A stretch of DNA of 64,000 nt from Pseudomonas sp. Irchel s3h14 (lineage in GTDB: Bacteria; Pseudomonadota; Gammaproteobacteria; Pseudomonadales; Pseudomonadaceae). The stretch's first letter is position 1. The number at the start of each line of letters is the position of its first letter. The stretch is taken from positions 62,001 to 126,000 of the forward strand of contig NZ_FYDJ01000003.1 of the NCBI RefSeq assembly GCF_900187425.1, given 5' to 3'. Below are positions 18,999 through 27,985 of the stretch, one piece after another. The translations under genes and the position numbers were made by a program. Under the pieces are notes generated by a model, which was not told the DNA's origin, ran no database searches, and was given only the letters and a program-made list of their open reading frames with translations.

Positions 18999-20300
18999 TT
19001 AGTAAAAGTACAAAGTGATGTCGTGAAGAATGTCGGCATAGTGGCGAATGCCAATGCGGTAATCCGGGCGAATGGCCGTGACCGCATCGATCAACTTCCA
19101 ATAGTCATCGGCGCGATGATAGGCACACACAGCCAGCACCGGCTTTTCGCGCTGGATGACCGCAGCCGCACCGCGCAACGCCCGCTCTTCCATGCCTTCG
19201 ATATCAAGCTTGAACAGGCCGACCTTGCCCTGAACCAGCACGTCCAGCGGCGTGCCCTGAATAAAGGACACAACACTCGGCGAGATCGGCCCTCTGATTT
19301 CATCCAGAGAATCGCAGGAAAGCTCCGGACGATAGTTGGCACGAGACGCCACGGCATCGAGGCCCATATTGAAGATCAACACGTTTTCCCGGTCAGAGAA
19401 ACGTTTGAGGGCTTCGTAATACGGTGGCAGTTCCGGCTCAAACAGATAGGCCTGTTTCACAGGACCGAAATGCTGTTCAAGACTGGCCAGAGTGTCGCCG
19501 GTGTAGGCACCTGCATCCACGAAATACCGGGCATTTTCGGCGGATACAAACTCCGCATCGAAATACTCATCGGCAAAAGGAGACTTGGTGTCGGCCGCTG
19601 ATTTGATGGACAGCGTCGTGCGCATCCCGATGAGCCCGTTATAAACCTCTCTTGAGCGCTCGTCCGCCAGTCGCAGAAACACAGAGATATAACGCAAGGC
19701 CTCATCAATCGGCTGATGGGCAAGGTTGGCGAAGTGTTTTTCCGGACCATGGGCGGAGTCTGTGGCGTACAGGAACTCACTCATGTTCACGATTTTTTTG
19801 CACTGCCCGGCCAACTGCTCGTGTATCTGATTGCTGTAACGACCACTGGCAATGACCACGGCTGCGGCGCCCAGGTCTACGGCTGCCGGACTGAATACTT
19901 CAAAGCCGTCAAACACAGTGCCATGTTTGGAGGCGTCATTATCGAGGAAGCCTTTGACTTTCACGCCCGCTTTAGTCGCTTCAATCGCTACATAGGCGCC
20001 GACCTTGTAGGCACCAAAAATATAAACACCTTCCGCGAGCCAGTCGTTCAGCACATCCTTGCGCTCACGCAAGGCACTCAAGAGTTTTTCACTGTTGAGC
20101 AAGTTATAAACATGAGGATATTCATGCAGACGACCAAGCACCTGCAAATCATCGACGGAACGCAGCAGCACTGCGTCGGTGGCCGATGACAAAGGGGCCC
20201 CGCTCAAGAGGACAGGTACGGAGTGCGTGTCAGACAACATCAATGCATCCGCAACACCCTCTTGCAGCTCTGCCCTGCCGGAAACCAGTTTAAAACTCAT
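18999..20300 (-). CDS. FkbM-family methyltransferase with N-terminal Rossmann domain
   Basis: A 433-residue protein. The N-terminal half (about 90-190) has a Rossmann-like fold (VYIFGAYKVGAY, KGFLDND). The C-terminal 190 residues form the FkbM methyltransferase domain, with SAM-binding FVDAGAYTGDTLASL, acidic FEPE, and FKLDIEGMEERAL. FkbM enzymes O-methylate sugars on secondary metabolites and glycans. The next gene, 20377-21441, has the same two-domain architecture, so the pair looks like an ancient tandem duplication. The ATG at 20300 is favoured over 20351, which has no ribosome-binding site; GGGA lies about 11 nt upstream. Confidence 0.82.
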   Translation of the reverse strand: MSFKLVSGRAELQEGVADALMLSDTHSVPVLLSGAPLSSATDAVLLRSVDDLQVLGRLHEYPHVYNLLNSEKLLSALRERKDVLNDWLAEGVYIFGAYKVGAYVAIEATKAGVKVKGFLDNDASKHGTVFDGFEVFSPAAVDLGAAAVVIASGRYSNQIHEQLAGQCKKIVNMSEFLYATDSAHGPEKHFANLAHQPIDEALRYISVFLRLADERSREVYNGLIGMRTTLSIKSAADTKSPFADEYFDAEFVSAENARYFVDAGAYTGDTLASLEQHFGPVKQAYLFEPELPPYYEALKRFSDRENVLIFNMGLDAVASRANYRPELSCDSLDEIRGPISPSVVSFIQGTPLDVLVQGKVGLFKLDIEGMEERALRGAAAVIQREKPVLAVCAYHRADDYWKLIDAVTAIRPDYRIGIRHYADILHDITLYFY

Positions 20301-20376
20301 ATTAAGAATCCCGTATTCAATCTGATATTCACGACCTGCCGGCCGCAGCATGATGAAAAATCTGCAGAGTGCTCAG

Positions 20377-21441
20377 CTAACCCGTTACGTGTTCAGGTGT
20401 GATGGCATACAAAACAGTGTCGAAAGTACTTCTTGCATGGCAGCGCAAATAGAAGCGGTAACCCAGTCCGTACCCTTCTATCTGTTCCAGGATGCTCCAC
20501 AGGTGCTCGGCCCGGTGATAGATGCTGATGGCCAGGTTCGGCCGGTGCTCCAACAGCATGGCCCTGGCACCTTCAAGCGCCGCAGGCTCTTCCCCTTCGA
20601 TGTCCATCTTGATCAGGTTGGGCGCAAAACCCGGTAACGCGTCATCCATGCGAACGCAGGTCACGGTCACGCCACCCGACTCGACAAGGTGGCCACCAGC
20701 GCCCAGCGCGCCGTCAAAGCCGACCCGCCGATTACCATCGGAAACGCCACACGGAAAGTTCACCGCGTTGAGATCGCTCAGGCTCTTGACGAGCACGGCG
20801 TAGTTCTCAAGGTTGGGCTCGAAAGTGGCCACGGCTTCGAAGGTCAGGCCAGCGGCACGCATCTCTTCCACGGTATCGCCGGTGTAGGCGCCGCAATCGA
20901 TGAAACGCAATGGCTGCGGCCAGGCCGGCAAATCTTCAGGGAAGTACTGGCGAGGCGTCGGCGCAGGCAAGCGCAGGTAGTCACCGGTGATTCTGAAATC
21001 AACGATGCGGTCGAGCAGTTCGCGACTGGTCTCGTCGGCCAGTTGTTCACGCATACGAGCGATGCGGTCGGCATGCGCTTCGTAATAGCTCGGTTCAACC
21101 AGCCAATAGCGGAAGGGTTGTCCCTTGGGGTAATGACGGACAAACTCGACGAGGCTTACGACACGGCCATAACCCAGTTGCTGCAACTGGGTAACGACTT
21201 CGCCAACATCCACGTAGTTGTTGAACAGGCCGATGATCACGCAGGCGCTGGCAGGGTCATGCGTTGCCGCCCAGTCCGGGGCGGTGGCGACATGGATCCC
21301 GTCCACTTCCTGGAGTGAAGCGTCGCGATCCAGAAACGCATCGACCTCGACGCCCTCGCCCGCCAGATAGGCCTGAACCCGTTGGCCGGCCAAACGTGCG
21401 CCGTAGACAAGCACATGCTTGAAGCGCTGCCCATCAAGCAT
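20377..21441 (-). CDS. FkbM-family methyltransferase (second copy of the architecture)
   Basis: A 354-residue protein with an N-terminal Rossmann-like domain (VLVYGARLAGQRV, AFLDRD) and a C-terminal FkbM domain (FIDCGAYTGDTVEEM, ATFEPN, IKMDIEGEEPAAL). It presumably O-methylates a hydroxyl of the glycan sugar. The ATG at 21441 overlaps the preceding TylF-type gene by 8 bp and has GGGAG at a good distance. The paralogue at 18999-20300 is divergent, so the two probably modify different positions. Confidence 0.84.
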   Translation of the reverse strand: MLDGQRFKHVLVYGARLAGQRVQAYLAGEGVEVDAFLDRDASLQEVDGIHVATAPDWAATHDPASACVIIGLFNNYVDVGEVVTQLQQLGYGRVVSLVEFVRHYPKGQPFRYWLVEPSYYEAHADRIARMREQLADETSRELLDRIVDFRITGDYLRLPAPTPRQYFPEDLPAWPQPLRFIDCGAYTGDTVEEMRAAGLTFEAVATFEPNLENYAVLVKSLSDLNAVNFPCGVSDGNRRVGFDGALGAGGHLVESGGVTVTCVRMDDALPGFAPNLIKMDIEGEEPAALEGARAMLLEHRPNLAISIYHRAEHLWSILEQIEGYGLGYRFYLRCHARSTFDTVLYAITPEHVTG

Positions 21442-22195
21442 GGCTGGCTCCCGAAGCAATGCGCACAAGTACGGCATGCCCGTTGAGGTTGTGCAGGAAG
21501 CGGAAGTCCTGGTTTGCGGCAGTGAACTCGTTCACCAGCCTGGTCACGCCTTCGCAGCCGTAAAAACCATAGTCATCGAACACGACGACCGCGCCGGCAA
21601 CAAGACGAGGCAACGCCCACTCCAGCACGCTGCGTGCAGACTCATAAACATCCACATCGATATGCAGGAAAGCCAGCCTTGGGCCAACGTGCTCGGCGTT
21701 GCGCTCCGGGAACATGCCTTCAAGCAGATGAACTCGATCAGTCACACCGCAACGCGCGGCGAGCGCCGCGACCAGTTGGATATCGGTGTCGCTGTGTTCA
21801 CCGCCCTCGTAGCGCGTATCAAGGCTGCCAGCCTTTACCACACCCGTAAACGTATCGGCGAGGAACACCTTGCGCCCCGGCCGCTGGCTGGCCAACGCCA
21901 AAAGGCAACCCGAACCGCCACGCCAAACGCCGACTTCAAGGAAGTCACCGTCCACGCCATCCAGTTGCCGGGCCAGCGACCACAGTTCGAACAACCGGTA
22001 CTTGTCCACCAGCGTATTTTTCTCGACCAGGGCCAACGCTTGCTCGAAAGCCTGATCACCGCACCACGGCGCGTAGCTCGAATAAGGCAACAGCCGCTCA
22101 TGACGAATCTCGGGCGACTTGGCGTGCGCCCACGAGACGGTGCCGCGCAAGTAGCGATAGCTCATGCCGGTCAGCTTTCTTTTCAGCCAGGCCAT
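21434..22195 (-). CDS. TylF/MycF-family sugar O-methyltransferase
   Basis: A 253-residue SAM-dependent methyltransferase of the TylF (macrocin O-methyltransferase) type. The SAM loop DFLEVGVWRGGSGCLLA lies near residue 83. The metal-binding acidic residues lie in FLHIDVDVYES and VVFDDYGFYGCEGV. It is the third methyltransferase in this cluster. Family members methylate deoxysugars, often after assembly or at the nucleotide-sugar stage. The ATG at 22195 follows the TPP enzyme stop by 1 bp; the 26-codon upstream extension lies within the previous gene. Confidence 0.85.
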   Translation of the reverse strand: MAWLKRKLTGMSYRYLRGTVSWAHAKSPEIRHERLLPYSSYAPWCGDQAFEQALALVEKNTLVDKYRLFELWSLARQLDGVDGDFLEVGVWRGGSGCLLALASQRPGRKVFLADTFTGVVKAGSLDTRYEGGEHSDTDIQLVAALAARCGVTDRVHLLEGMFPERNAEHVGPRLAFLHIDVDVYESARSVLEWALPRLVAGAVVVFDDYGFYGCEGVTRLVNEFTAANQDFRFLHNLNGHAVLVRIASGASHA

Positions 22196-22196
22196 T

Positions 22197-23996
22197 TCAG
22201 TTGCGCTCCGAAATCGCCATCTGCTCGTTGAACTCGTCACGCGGCAGGAACGGATACAGATCCTCCAGCGCACCGGTTTCCGGTTTGCCTTGTTCGTTGA
22301 TACGGGTCATGACGCGCGGCACCCGCGCCTCTTCGACCTGAACCAGCACTTCGCAGATCACCGGGCCGCTACGCTCAAGCACTTCGCTCAATGCGGCGTC
22401 CAGCCCCTTGTGCGCATCGATGCGTGCGTAGCCAACGCCATAAGCCGCAGCCAATTGCTGCAGGTCAGGCAGTTTCAGGCCGCTGGTGTCGTCGGCGCCA
22501 ACCAGCAATTTGAAGTGCATGTTCTGCGAGGTACGGATCGAGGCATAACCCTGGTTGTTGATCACAAAGCATTTGACCGGCAGGTTCTGTGCGGCCAGCG
22601 TCGCCAGCTCCTGAATGTTCAGTTGCACGCCGCCGTCGCCTTCGACACAGATCGTTTGCTTGCGACCCGCCGCCAGGCAAGCGCCGATGGCCGACGGAAT
22701 GCCGAAACCCATCGAGCCGGTCCCGCGATTGTGGAAGCAGCGCTGGTCTTTTTTCAGGCGCAGGTTCAGCAGGAACAGTTCGGAAGCAAAACCGGAGCTG
22801 CCAGGGGCAATCACGTCGCCTTCGTTCAGTAGCTCGGACAGACGATCAGTGAAGTGATACATGCTCACGCCTTCACTGTCATCGGCATGCTCAGGTTGCA
22901 GCAGCGGATAGCGTTTACGCCAGGCAGCGATCTGCGACAACCAGCCGTCGAACGCTGGCAAAGGTGTGGCTTTGATACCCGCTACCAGACCTTCGATGAA
23001 CGGCTTGACGTCAGCCACCACCGCCACTTCGACCGGCATCTGCAATTTGGCGATTTCCGCCGCGTCGATATCGACCACGACTTTCTTCGCATGTGGGGCG
23101 AAATGCGCGTGGTTGTAGGCGGTGAGCGCCATGTCCAGGCGCGAGCCGAGCACGATCAGGAGGTCGCAGTTTTGCAGAGTGAAGTTGGCCCAGCGCGGTG
23201 CAATCGAACCTGGACGACCGCCATACAGCGGATGCTCATCCTCGATCACGTCCATCGCCAGCCAGGTCGGCATGATCGGGACACCCGCGCTTTCAACCAG
23301 CGCATTGAACGCATCGACGGCGCCGGCCATACGGATGCCGCTGCCGGCAATGATCCCCGGGCGCTTGGCGGTTTTCAGCAACTCCAGAGTGCGGGCCAAC
23401 GGCTCGGCAAGGTCGACAGCCGCTGCCACCGGTGGCAACTTCGCCCGGCGCAGCTGCGAAGGGTCGATCTGTACCGCCTGCATATCCAGCGGTACGTCGA
23501 GCCAGACCGGACCACGACGGCCGGTCAGCGCCGCATGTTCCAGTTCATCGAACACTTCAGCGATCGCCAGCGGGTCGGTCAGGGTCACGGCACGTTTGGT
23601 GATCGAGGACACGATGGAGACGATGTCGGCTTCTTGCACACCCAACATGCGCAAACCGGTGCCGGCCTTCAAATCGGCGGTCTTGACCTGACCCGAGATG
23701 AAGAACACCGGCGTAGAATCGAGCCATGCGCCGAGGGTTGCCGTCACCGCATTGGTGGCGCCCGGCCCGCAAGTGGTCATGCAGGCACTCGGTCCACCGG
23801 TGAGTTTGCCCGCCGCTTCAGCCGCGATGCCAGCGGCCTGTTCATGCAGGCACAGGATTGGCTCGAGGTCGGGATGACGTCCCAGGGCATCGTTCAAATG
23901 CATGGCGCCGCCACCTGGCAGGAAATACACCTGCTTGATGCCCAGCTCCGCCAGTCGATTCATGATGTAGTCAGCTACACGCATTTTGGTACCCAT
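22197..23996 (-). CDS. Acetolactate-synthase-like TPP-dependent enzyme (possible YerE-like sugar carboligase)
   Basis: A 599-residue three-domain TPP enzyme. The catalytic Glu52 lies in LCLHEQAAG, the central domain resembles the FAD-binding middle domain of acetohydroxyacid synthase, and the TPP motif GDGG (453) ends in NN (480-481). Its place among CDP-3,6-dideoxyhexose genes recalls YerE of Yersinia pseudotuberculosis. That enzyme transfers an acetyl unit from pyruvate to CDP-4-keto-3,6-dideoxyglucose to make the branched sugar yersiniose A. A plain biosynthetic acetolactate synthase is unlikely, because there is no small subunit or ilvC beside it. The YerE role is inference. Confidence 0.75.
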   Translation of the reverse strand: MGTKMRVADYIMNRLAELGIKQVYFLPGGGAMHLNDALGRHPDLEPILCLHEQAAGIAAEAAGKLTGGPSACMTTCGPGATNAVTATLGAWLDSTPVFFISGQVKTADLKAGTGLRMLGVQEADIVSIVSSITKRAVTLTDPLAIAEVFDELEHAALTGRRGPVWLDVPLDMQAVQIDPSQLRRAKLPPVAAAVDLAEPLARTLELLKTAKRPGIIAGSGIRMAGAVDAFNALVESAGVPIMPTWLAMDVIEDEHPLYGGRPGSIAPRWANFTLQNCDLLIVLGSRLDMALTAYNHAHFAPHAKKVVVDIDAAEIAKLQMPVEVAVVADVKPFIEGLVAGIKATPLPAFDGWLSQIAAWRKRYPLLQPEHADDSEGVSMYHFTDRLSELLNEGDVIAPGSSGFASELFLLNLRLKKDQRCFHNRGTGSMGFGIPSAIGACLAAGRKQTICVEGDGGVQLNIQELATLAAQNLPVKCFVINNQGYASIRTSQNMHFKLLVGADDTSGLKLPDLQQLAAAYGVGYARIDAHKGLDAALSEVLERSGPVICEVLVQVEEARVPRVMTRINEQGKPETGALEDLYPFLPRDEFNEQMAISERN

Positions 23997-24027
23997 CGTT
24001 CAAACCCCAGTTCGCCGAGCGCTCGGC

Positions 24028-25929
24028 TCAATTCAATTGATTCAGAAAATCCAGCGCCGACCAGAACCCGGCACCGTGATCCTTGTGGCCTTGCCACACT
24101 TCCGGAATAAAGCTCACTTGCGGATACGCCTTGAGCTGCGTCCACGTCGCAGGCCAGTCCACATCGCCGGTGCCCATGATCACGCCCTCGCCGTTGCTGC
24201 CCTTGGCATCGGCCACGTGCAGGTGCGCCGAGTGCGGCAGCAGCAGCGCCAGTGCCGCCTGGAAGTCCAGGCCGAAATGGAAGCAGGCCATTTGCAGGTG
24301 CGAGAGGTCCAGGCACAGACGCAGGTTCAGGGCTTTGGCTTGTTCGGCCAACTCCTGCGGCATCATGAAAATGTTCTGGTGACGCTGCCCGCCGAAGTGC
24401 CACGGGAACGGCGCCATGTTTTGTGGAATCAGCTCGGTGCGACCGAAGTCGACCTGCGCACAGGACTCCTGGAAGCGTCGGTACAGCTCCGCACGCTGAC
24501 TGACCGGGAAAGGTTCATCGGCCGAGAAGCCACCGATGTTCGCGACGATCAGCAGCGAGTCGGCGTTCGGGAAGAACTCGGCGATTTGCAGGGTGGCATC
24601 GACCACCCGTTGCAGGTTGGCAATCGAGCGCTGGCGGTATTCCATATCATCGGCCACCAGGTCCAGCAGCTCGCTGTTCTCGAAAAGCTCCGGGGCATGC
24701 ACCACCAGACGCGAACACTCGACCTGACGCAGATAAGCCTGCGGCGCCACGCTCAAGTCACGATAGGACAAATGGAATTCGAACAGGTCCGGTTTGATCC
24801 ACTGCTCGTATTGCAGGAAATCGTGATACCGCACCGGCACGCCCCAAAGAATCGGCATGGCGAATTCGCGGCGCACTTCGGCTTGCTCGGACAGATCGCT
24901 GTCGAACAGGAAGTCGCCTTGCGGGATTGCGCGCCCGGCTTTCTTGCCGAGCAGATCGATCAGGCGATACGGCGGCAGCCCCTGGCCCGGACTGGCCACG
25001 CGCAGCATGTTCTGTTCGAACACTTCACCGGGCTCGATGGCTCGGGCGGCGATCACGCTCTTGCCGAGGTTCTCGCGGTTGAGCAATTCTCCCTGGCTGG
25101 CGTGGCGGCCCGGGCCGGTCCATGGCAAGGCCTTCTCGACCTGTCGAATGCCTTCGACCAGTTGACGGAACTCCTCCGGCTCCAGGCTGGCCAGGTGGTC
25201 CGGCCCTTCCATGCCGCGGTCGAGGGTAATGTGACGCTCGATCAACTTGGCGCCCAATGCCACAGCGGCAATGCTGATCGCAGTGCCACGCTCATGACCG
25301 GAGTAACCGATCAGGCCGTGCAGCTCGCGCAAACGCGCCAGGTAACCGAGCTGAATATCGGTTTCCGGCGCCGGGTAAGTGCTGTTGCAATGCAGCAAGG
25401 CGAATGGCACGCCCAAACCATTCAACTGCTCGATGGCGCGGACGATTTCATGCTCCAGCGACATGCCCGTCGACAGAATCAACGGCTTGCCCAGCTTCGC
25501 AGCCTTGGCAATCAGGTACGGGTTGCACAGGTCGGCCGAGGCGATTTTCAGCGCCGGCACGTCAAAATCGGCGAGGACTTCGACGCTCGGTTCATCCCAC
25601 GGCGTGCAGATGTAGCTGATGCCTTTTTGCGCGCAGTACTGACGGATTTGCAGGTGCTCATCGACCGTCAATTCGACCTTGTCAAGCAGGTCCTGGATGT
25701 ACTCGACACCCAAATCCTCGGCCCGCGAACCATCGGCCTTGCGGCGATAGAGGGCTTCACGGTTGCGCAGCTGGAACTTCACGCAATCGGCCCCGGCCAT
25801 GATCGACGCATCGACCAGTTTTTTTGCCAGTTCTACCGAACCGTTGTGGTTGTTACCCACTTCGGCGATGACGAAGGTGTGGTCGCCACCGATGACAACG
25901 CCATCGATGCTGAAAAATTGCTCATTCAT
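24028..25929 (-). CDS. NeuB-type synthase fused to a sugar isomerase/epimerase-like TIM barrel
   Basis: A 633-residue fusion. Residues about 1-280 form a NeuB TIM barrel (FVIAEVGNNHNGSVELAKKL, FALLHCNSTYP and LIERHITLDR with metal-type His, GPDH). Residues about 285-350 form an SAF/antifreeze-like domain. From about 370 there is a second TIM barrel like AP-endonuclease-2/xylose-isomerase sugar isomerases (FEFHLSYRDL, LRLCLDLSHLQM, HLHVADAKGSNGEGV, DWPATW). NeuB enzymes condense phosphoenolpyruvate with a hexosamine to give nonulosonic acids. No neuA-type CMP transferase or neuC is in this window, so the product is uncertain. It overlaps the kinase gene by 4 bp. Confidence 0.85.
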   Translation of the reverse strand: MNEQFFSIDGVVIGGDHTFVIAEVGNNHNGSVELAKKLVDASIMAGADCVKFQLRNREALYRRKADGSRAEDLGVEYIQDLLDKVELTVDEHLQIRQYCAQKGISYICTPWDEPSVEVLADFDVPALKIASADLCNPYLIAKAAKLGKPLILSTGMSLEHEIVRAIEQLNGLGVPFALLHCNSTYPAPETDIQLGYLARLRELHGLIGYSGHERGTAISIAAVALGAKLIERHITLDRGMEGPDHLASLEPEEFRQLVEGIRQVEKALPWTGPGRHASQGELLNRENLGKSVIAARAIEPGEVFEQNMLRVASPGQGLPPYRLIDLLGKKAGRAIPQGDFLFDSDLSEQAEVRREFAMPILWGVPVRYHDFLQYEQWIKPDLFEFHLSYRDLSVAPQAYLRQVECSRLVVHAPELFENSELLDLVADDMEYRQRSIANLQRVVDATLQIAEFFPNADSLLIVANIGGFSADEPFPVSQRAELYRRFQESCAQVDFGRTELIPQNMAPFPWHFGGQRHQNIFMMPQELAEQAKALNLRLCLDLSHLQMACFHFGLDFQAALALLLPHSAHLHVADAKGSNGEGVIMGTGDVDWPATWTQLKAYPQVSFIPEVWQGHKDHGAGFWSALDFLNQLN

Positions 25930-27293
25930 TGAATTTTGGTCCGCCAGGAAGTGACACCGTTGGATTCGAAACGGAAATCAGTGGTTCGGCAGCCAAGCTC
26001 GCGGACCTTTGCGGTCACGGCCTGGCGATGCTGGGGCTGCACGAAAAACAGGAAGAAGCCCCCGCCTCCGGCGCCAAGTAATTTGCCGCCAAGCGCGCCT
26101 GCGGCCAGCGCGCTGTCGTAAATCTGGTCGAGCACGCCATCGCTGACGGCGCGGGAAAACTGTCGTTTGAGCATCCAGCCCTGATGCAGGCAACGGCCGA
26201 AATCATGCAGCTCGCCGCGAATCAGGTGGTGGTGCATGTGGCGGCACAGCGCCACGCTTTCGGTGATGAGCAGGCCCTGGGCATTTTTGCTTTCCATTTC
26301 TTCGCGCTGCTGCTCATGCAGCTTGCCGGAGTCATGGGAGATACGTGTGTCACAGAGCACCAGACACTCTTCAAGCTCGTTGCAGATCGAATCTTCCAGT
26401 CGAATCGGGTGCACCAGATTTCGACCTTCCTTGAACTCGATCAGGTTGAAACCACCGAAGGCCGATGCGTACTGATCCTGCCAGCCACCCGCGATGCCGA
26501 AGCACAACCGCTCGGACTGAAATGCCAGTTCGGCCACTTCGTAGGTGCTCCAGCGATCGCGGCGCAACTCGTTGAATGCAGCGATGACCGCCGTTGTAAC
26601 GGCCGACGAGCCACCCAGGCCGGAACCCACGGGAAAGTCGGAACGGATATAAAGATCCAGTCCGTAATTGGGCTGGATCACCGAGACGATGGTCGCCAGC
26701 AAACCTTTGTCGCCATGGGCCAGCAAGTCCGAGAGGGAAGCGTAATGCTCTTCGGTGCCGAGGTCTTCGGAAAAAATCTGGATGACGCTGTCGGTACGCG
26801 GAATCAGCGTGGCATGGGAATACAGGCCGACCGTGCAACTGAGCACCGCGGCCGGGTTTTCCACGAAGTAATACGTGAGGTCGGAGCCGCCGCCGCTGAA
26901 ACTCATGCGCACCGGTGCCCGAGCTCGTGCCAATACCGGCACTTCCTGATTGGCCGCCAGCCGCGCAGGCGTGACCACGTCGACCAGAAAGCCATCGACA
27001 TCGACCACCGGGATCGCGTTGTAGCTCAGATCGAAGATCTTGAGCATTTCCTCGCGCGCCGCGCCGAGCTTCACCGAGCGGTAGTTGGTGTTCATGCACT
27101 CAGTGACCGGCACGGTCGTCGCGCCGCCTTGCAGCAGGTAGCGGCGCAAATCACCGTTGGTCAATACGCCGGCCAGACGCCGTTCATCATCCACCACAAA
27201 AACGATTTGCAGGGCGCCCGACTCAATGCATTCAACGGCATCGAGAATGGTCTGATGGGTATAAATCGTCTGGCTTCTTACCAACTGATTCAT
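25926..27293 (-). CDS. CBS-domain/GHMP sugar kinase fusion
   Basis: A 455-residue protein. Two CBS repeats occupy about 10-115 (ALQIVFVVDDERRLAGVLTN, then YNAIPVVDVDGFLVDVV). A GHMP kinase follows (126-455) with RMSFSGGGSDL, the ATP loop PVGSGLGGSSAV at 221-232, and the C-terminal LLGAGGGGFFLF. The kinase half resembles D-glycero-D-manno-heptose 7-phosphate kinase (HddA). The CBS half resembles the domain that usually precedes sugar nucleotidyltransferases such as PtmE, so regulation by adenine nucleotides is plausible. It overlaps its neighbours by 4 bp on both sides. Confidence 0.85.
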   Translation of the reverse strand: MNQLVRSQTIYTHQTILDAVECIESGALQIVFVVDDERRLAGVLTNGDLRRYLLQGGATTVPVTECMNTNYRSVKLGAAREEMLKIFDLSYNAIPVVDVDGFLVDVVTPARLAANQEVPVLARARAPVRMSFSGGGSDLTYYFVENPAAVLSCTVGLYSHATLIPRTDSVIQIFSEDLGTEEHYASLSDLLAHGDKGLLATIVSVIQPNYGLDLYIRSDFPVGSGLGGSSAVTTAVIAAFNELRRDRWSTYEVAELAFQSERLCFGIAGGWQDQYASAFGGFNLIEFKEGRNLVHPIRLEDSICNELEECLVLCDTRISHDSGKLHEQQREEMESKNAQGLLITESVALCRHMHHHLIRGELHDFGRCLHQGWMLKRQFSRAVSDGVLDQIYDSALAAGALGGKLLGAGGGGFFLFFVQPQHRQAVTAKVRELGCRTTDFRFESNGVTSWRTKIQ

Positions 27294-27985
27294 GCGCTCG
27301 CGACCTCTTGAAAGCCCGACTTGAATGCACTCAGCGAGTCCGGCGTTCCAATATCAATGAAGGGTCCCGAGTATTCGCCGACCTTCAGCGATTGACGGGC
27401 AATCAGTTGCGGCAAAATTTCCTGTTCCATCGAACAGGCCTGCAGCGCACACCCGTCCAGCGAATCGACGGCAAAGCCGTAGACGCCCGCATTCACCAGG
27501 CCAGGCCCGCAAACGCCCTTCTCGTTCAGCGCCAGCAACTGCAAGCTGTCCGAGCAGCTCAGGCTGCCGTAACGCGAGCGGTCTTCGACTTTGACGCCAA
27601 CCAGTACATCCTCTGTCGCATTCATCGCCAGGTGATAGGCCGAGTGATCAAGCCAGGTATCGGCGTTGAGCACCAGATAACGGCCACCCGGCGGCACTTC
27701 GCGCAACGCCTGCAATACAGCGCCACCCGTGCCCATCGGTTGCTCTTCGACCACCAGCGCCAGGGCCAGACCGGAGTCGGCCGACAGCGTCGGCAACAGC
27801 TCGGCCAACTGATCGGCACGGTAATGCGCGCACAGCACCGCGTCGCTGATACCGGCCTGCTTGAGTTGCGCCAGCACCAGTGCGAGGAATGGCCGGCCAT
27901 GGATGTCGACCACGGCTTTTTGCGAGCCCTGGAGCACGGCGCTCAAACGAGTGCCAAAACCACCGCAAAGGATGTAGGCGCGCAT
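27290..27985 (-). CDS. Sugar-1-phosphate nucleotidyltransferase (HddC-like)
   Basis: A 231-residue nucleotidyltransferase. The N-terminal CGGFGTRLSAV is the nucleotide loop, SQKAVVDIHGRPFL holds the signature Lys, and YLVLNADTWLD holds the metal-binding Asp. It most resembles the guanylyltransferases for mannose or heptose 1-phosphate. With the downstream HddA-like kinase it would activate a sugar as its NDP form, but no gmhA or gmhB is present here. The ATG overlaps the rfbH-type stop by 1 bp. Confidence 0.85.
   Translation of the reverse strand: MRAYILCGGFGTRLSAVLQGSQKAVVDIHGRPFLALVLAQLKQAGISDAVLCAHYRADQLAELLPTLSADSGLALALVVEEQPMGTGGAVLQALREVPPGGRYLVLNADTWLDHSAYHLAMNATEDVLVGVKVEDRSRYGSLSCSDSLQLLALNEKGVCGPGLVNAGVYGFAVDSLDGCALQACSMEQEILPQLIARQSLKVGEYSGPFIDIGTPDSLSAFKSGFQEVASA

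Noticed and set aside
25926-27985. Kinase and nucleotidyltransferase as a standard GDP-heptose pathway
   Set aside because: The isomerase and phosphatase genes of that pathway are not in the window and the kinase is fused to CBS domains, so the substrate cannot be named.
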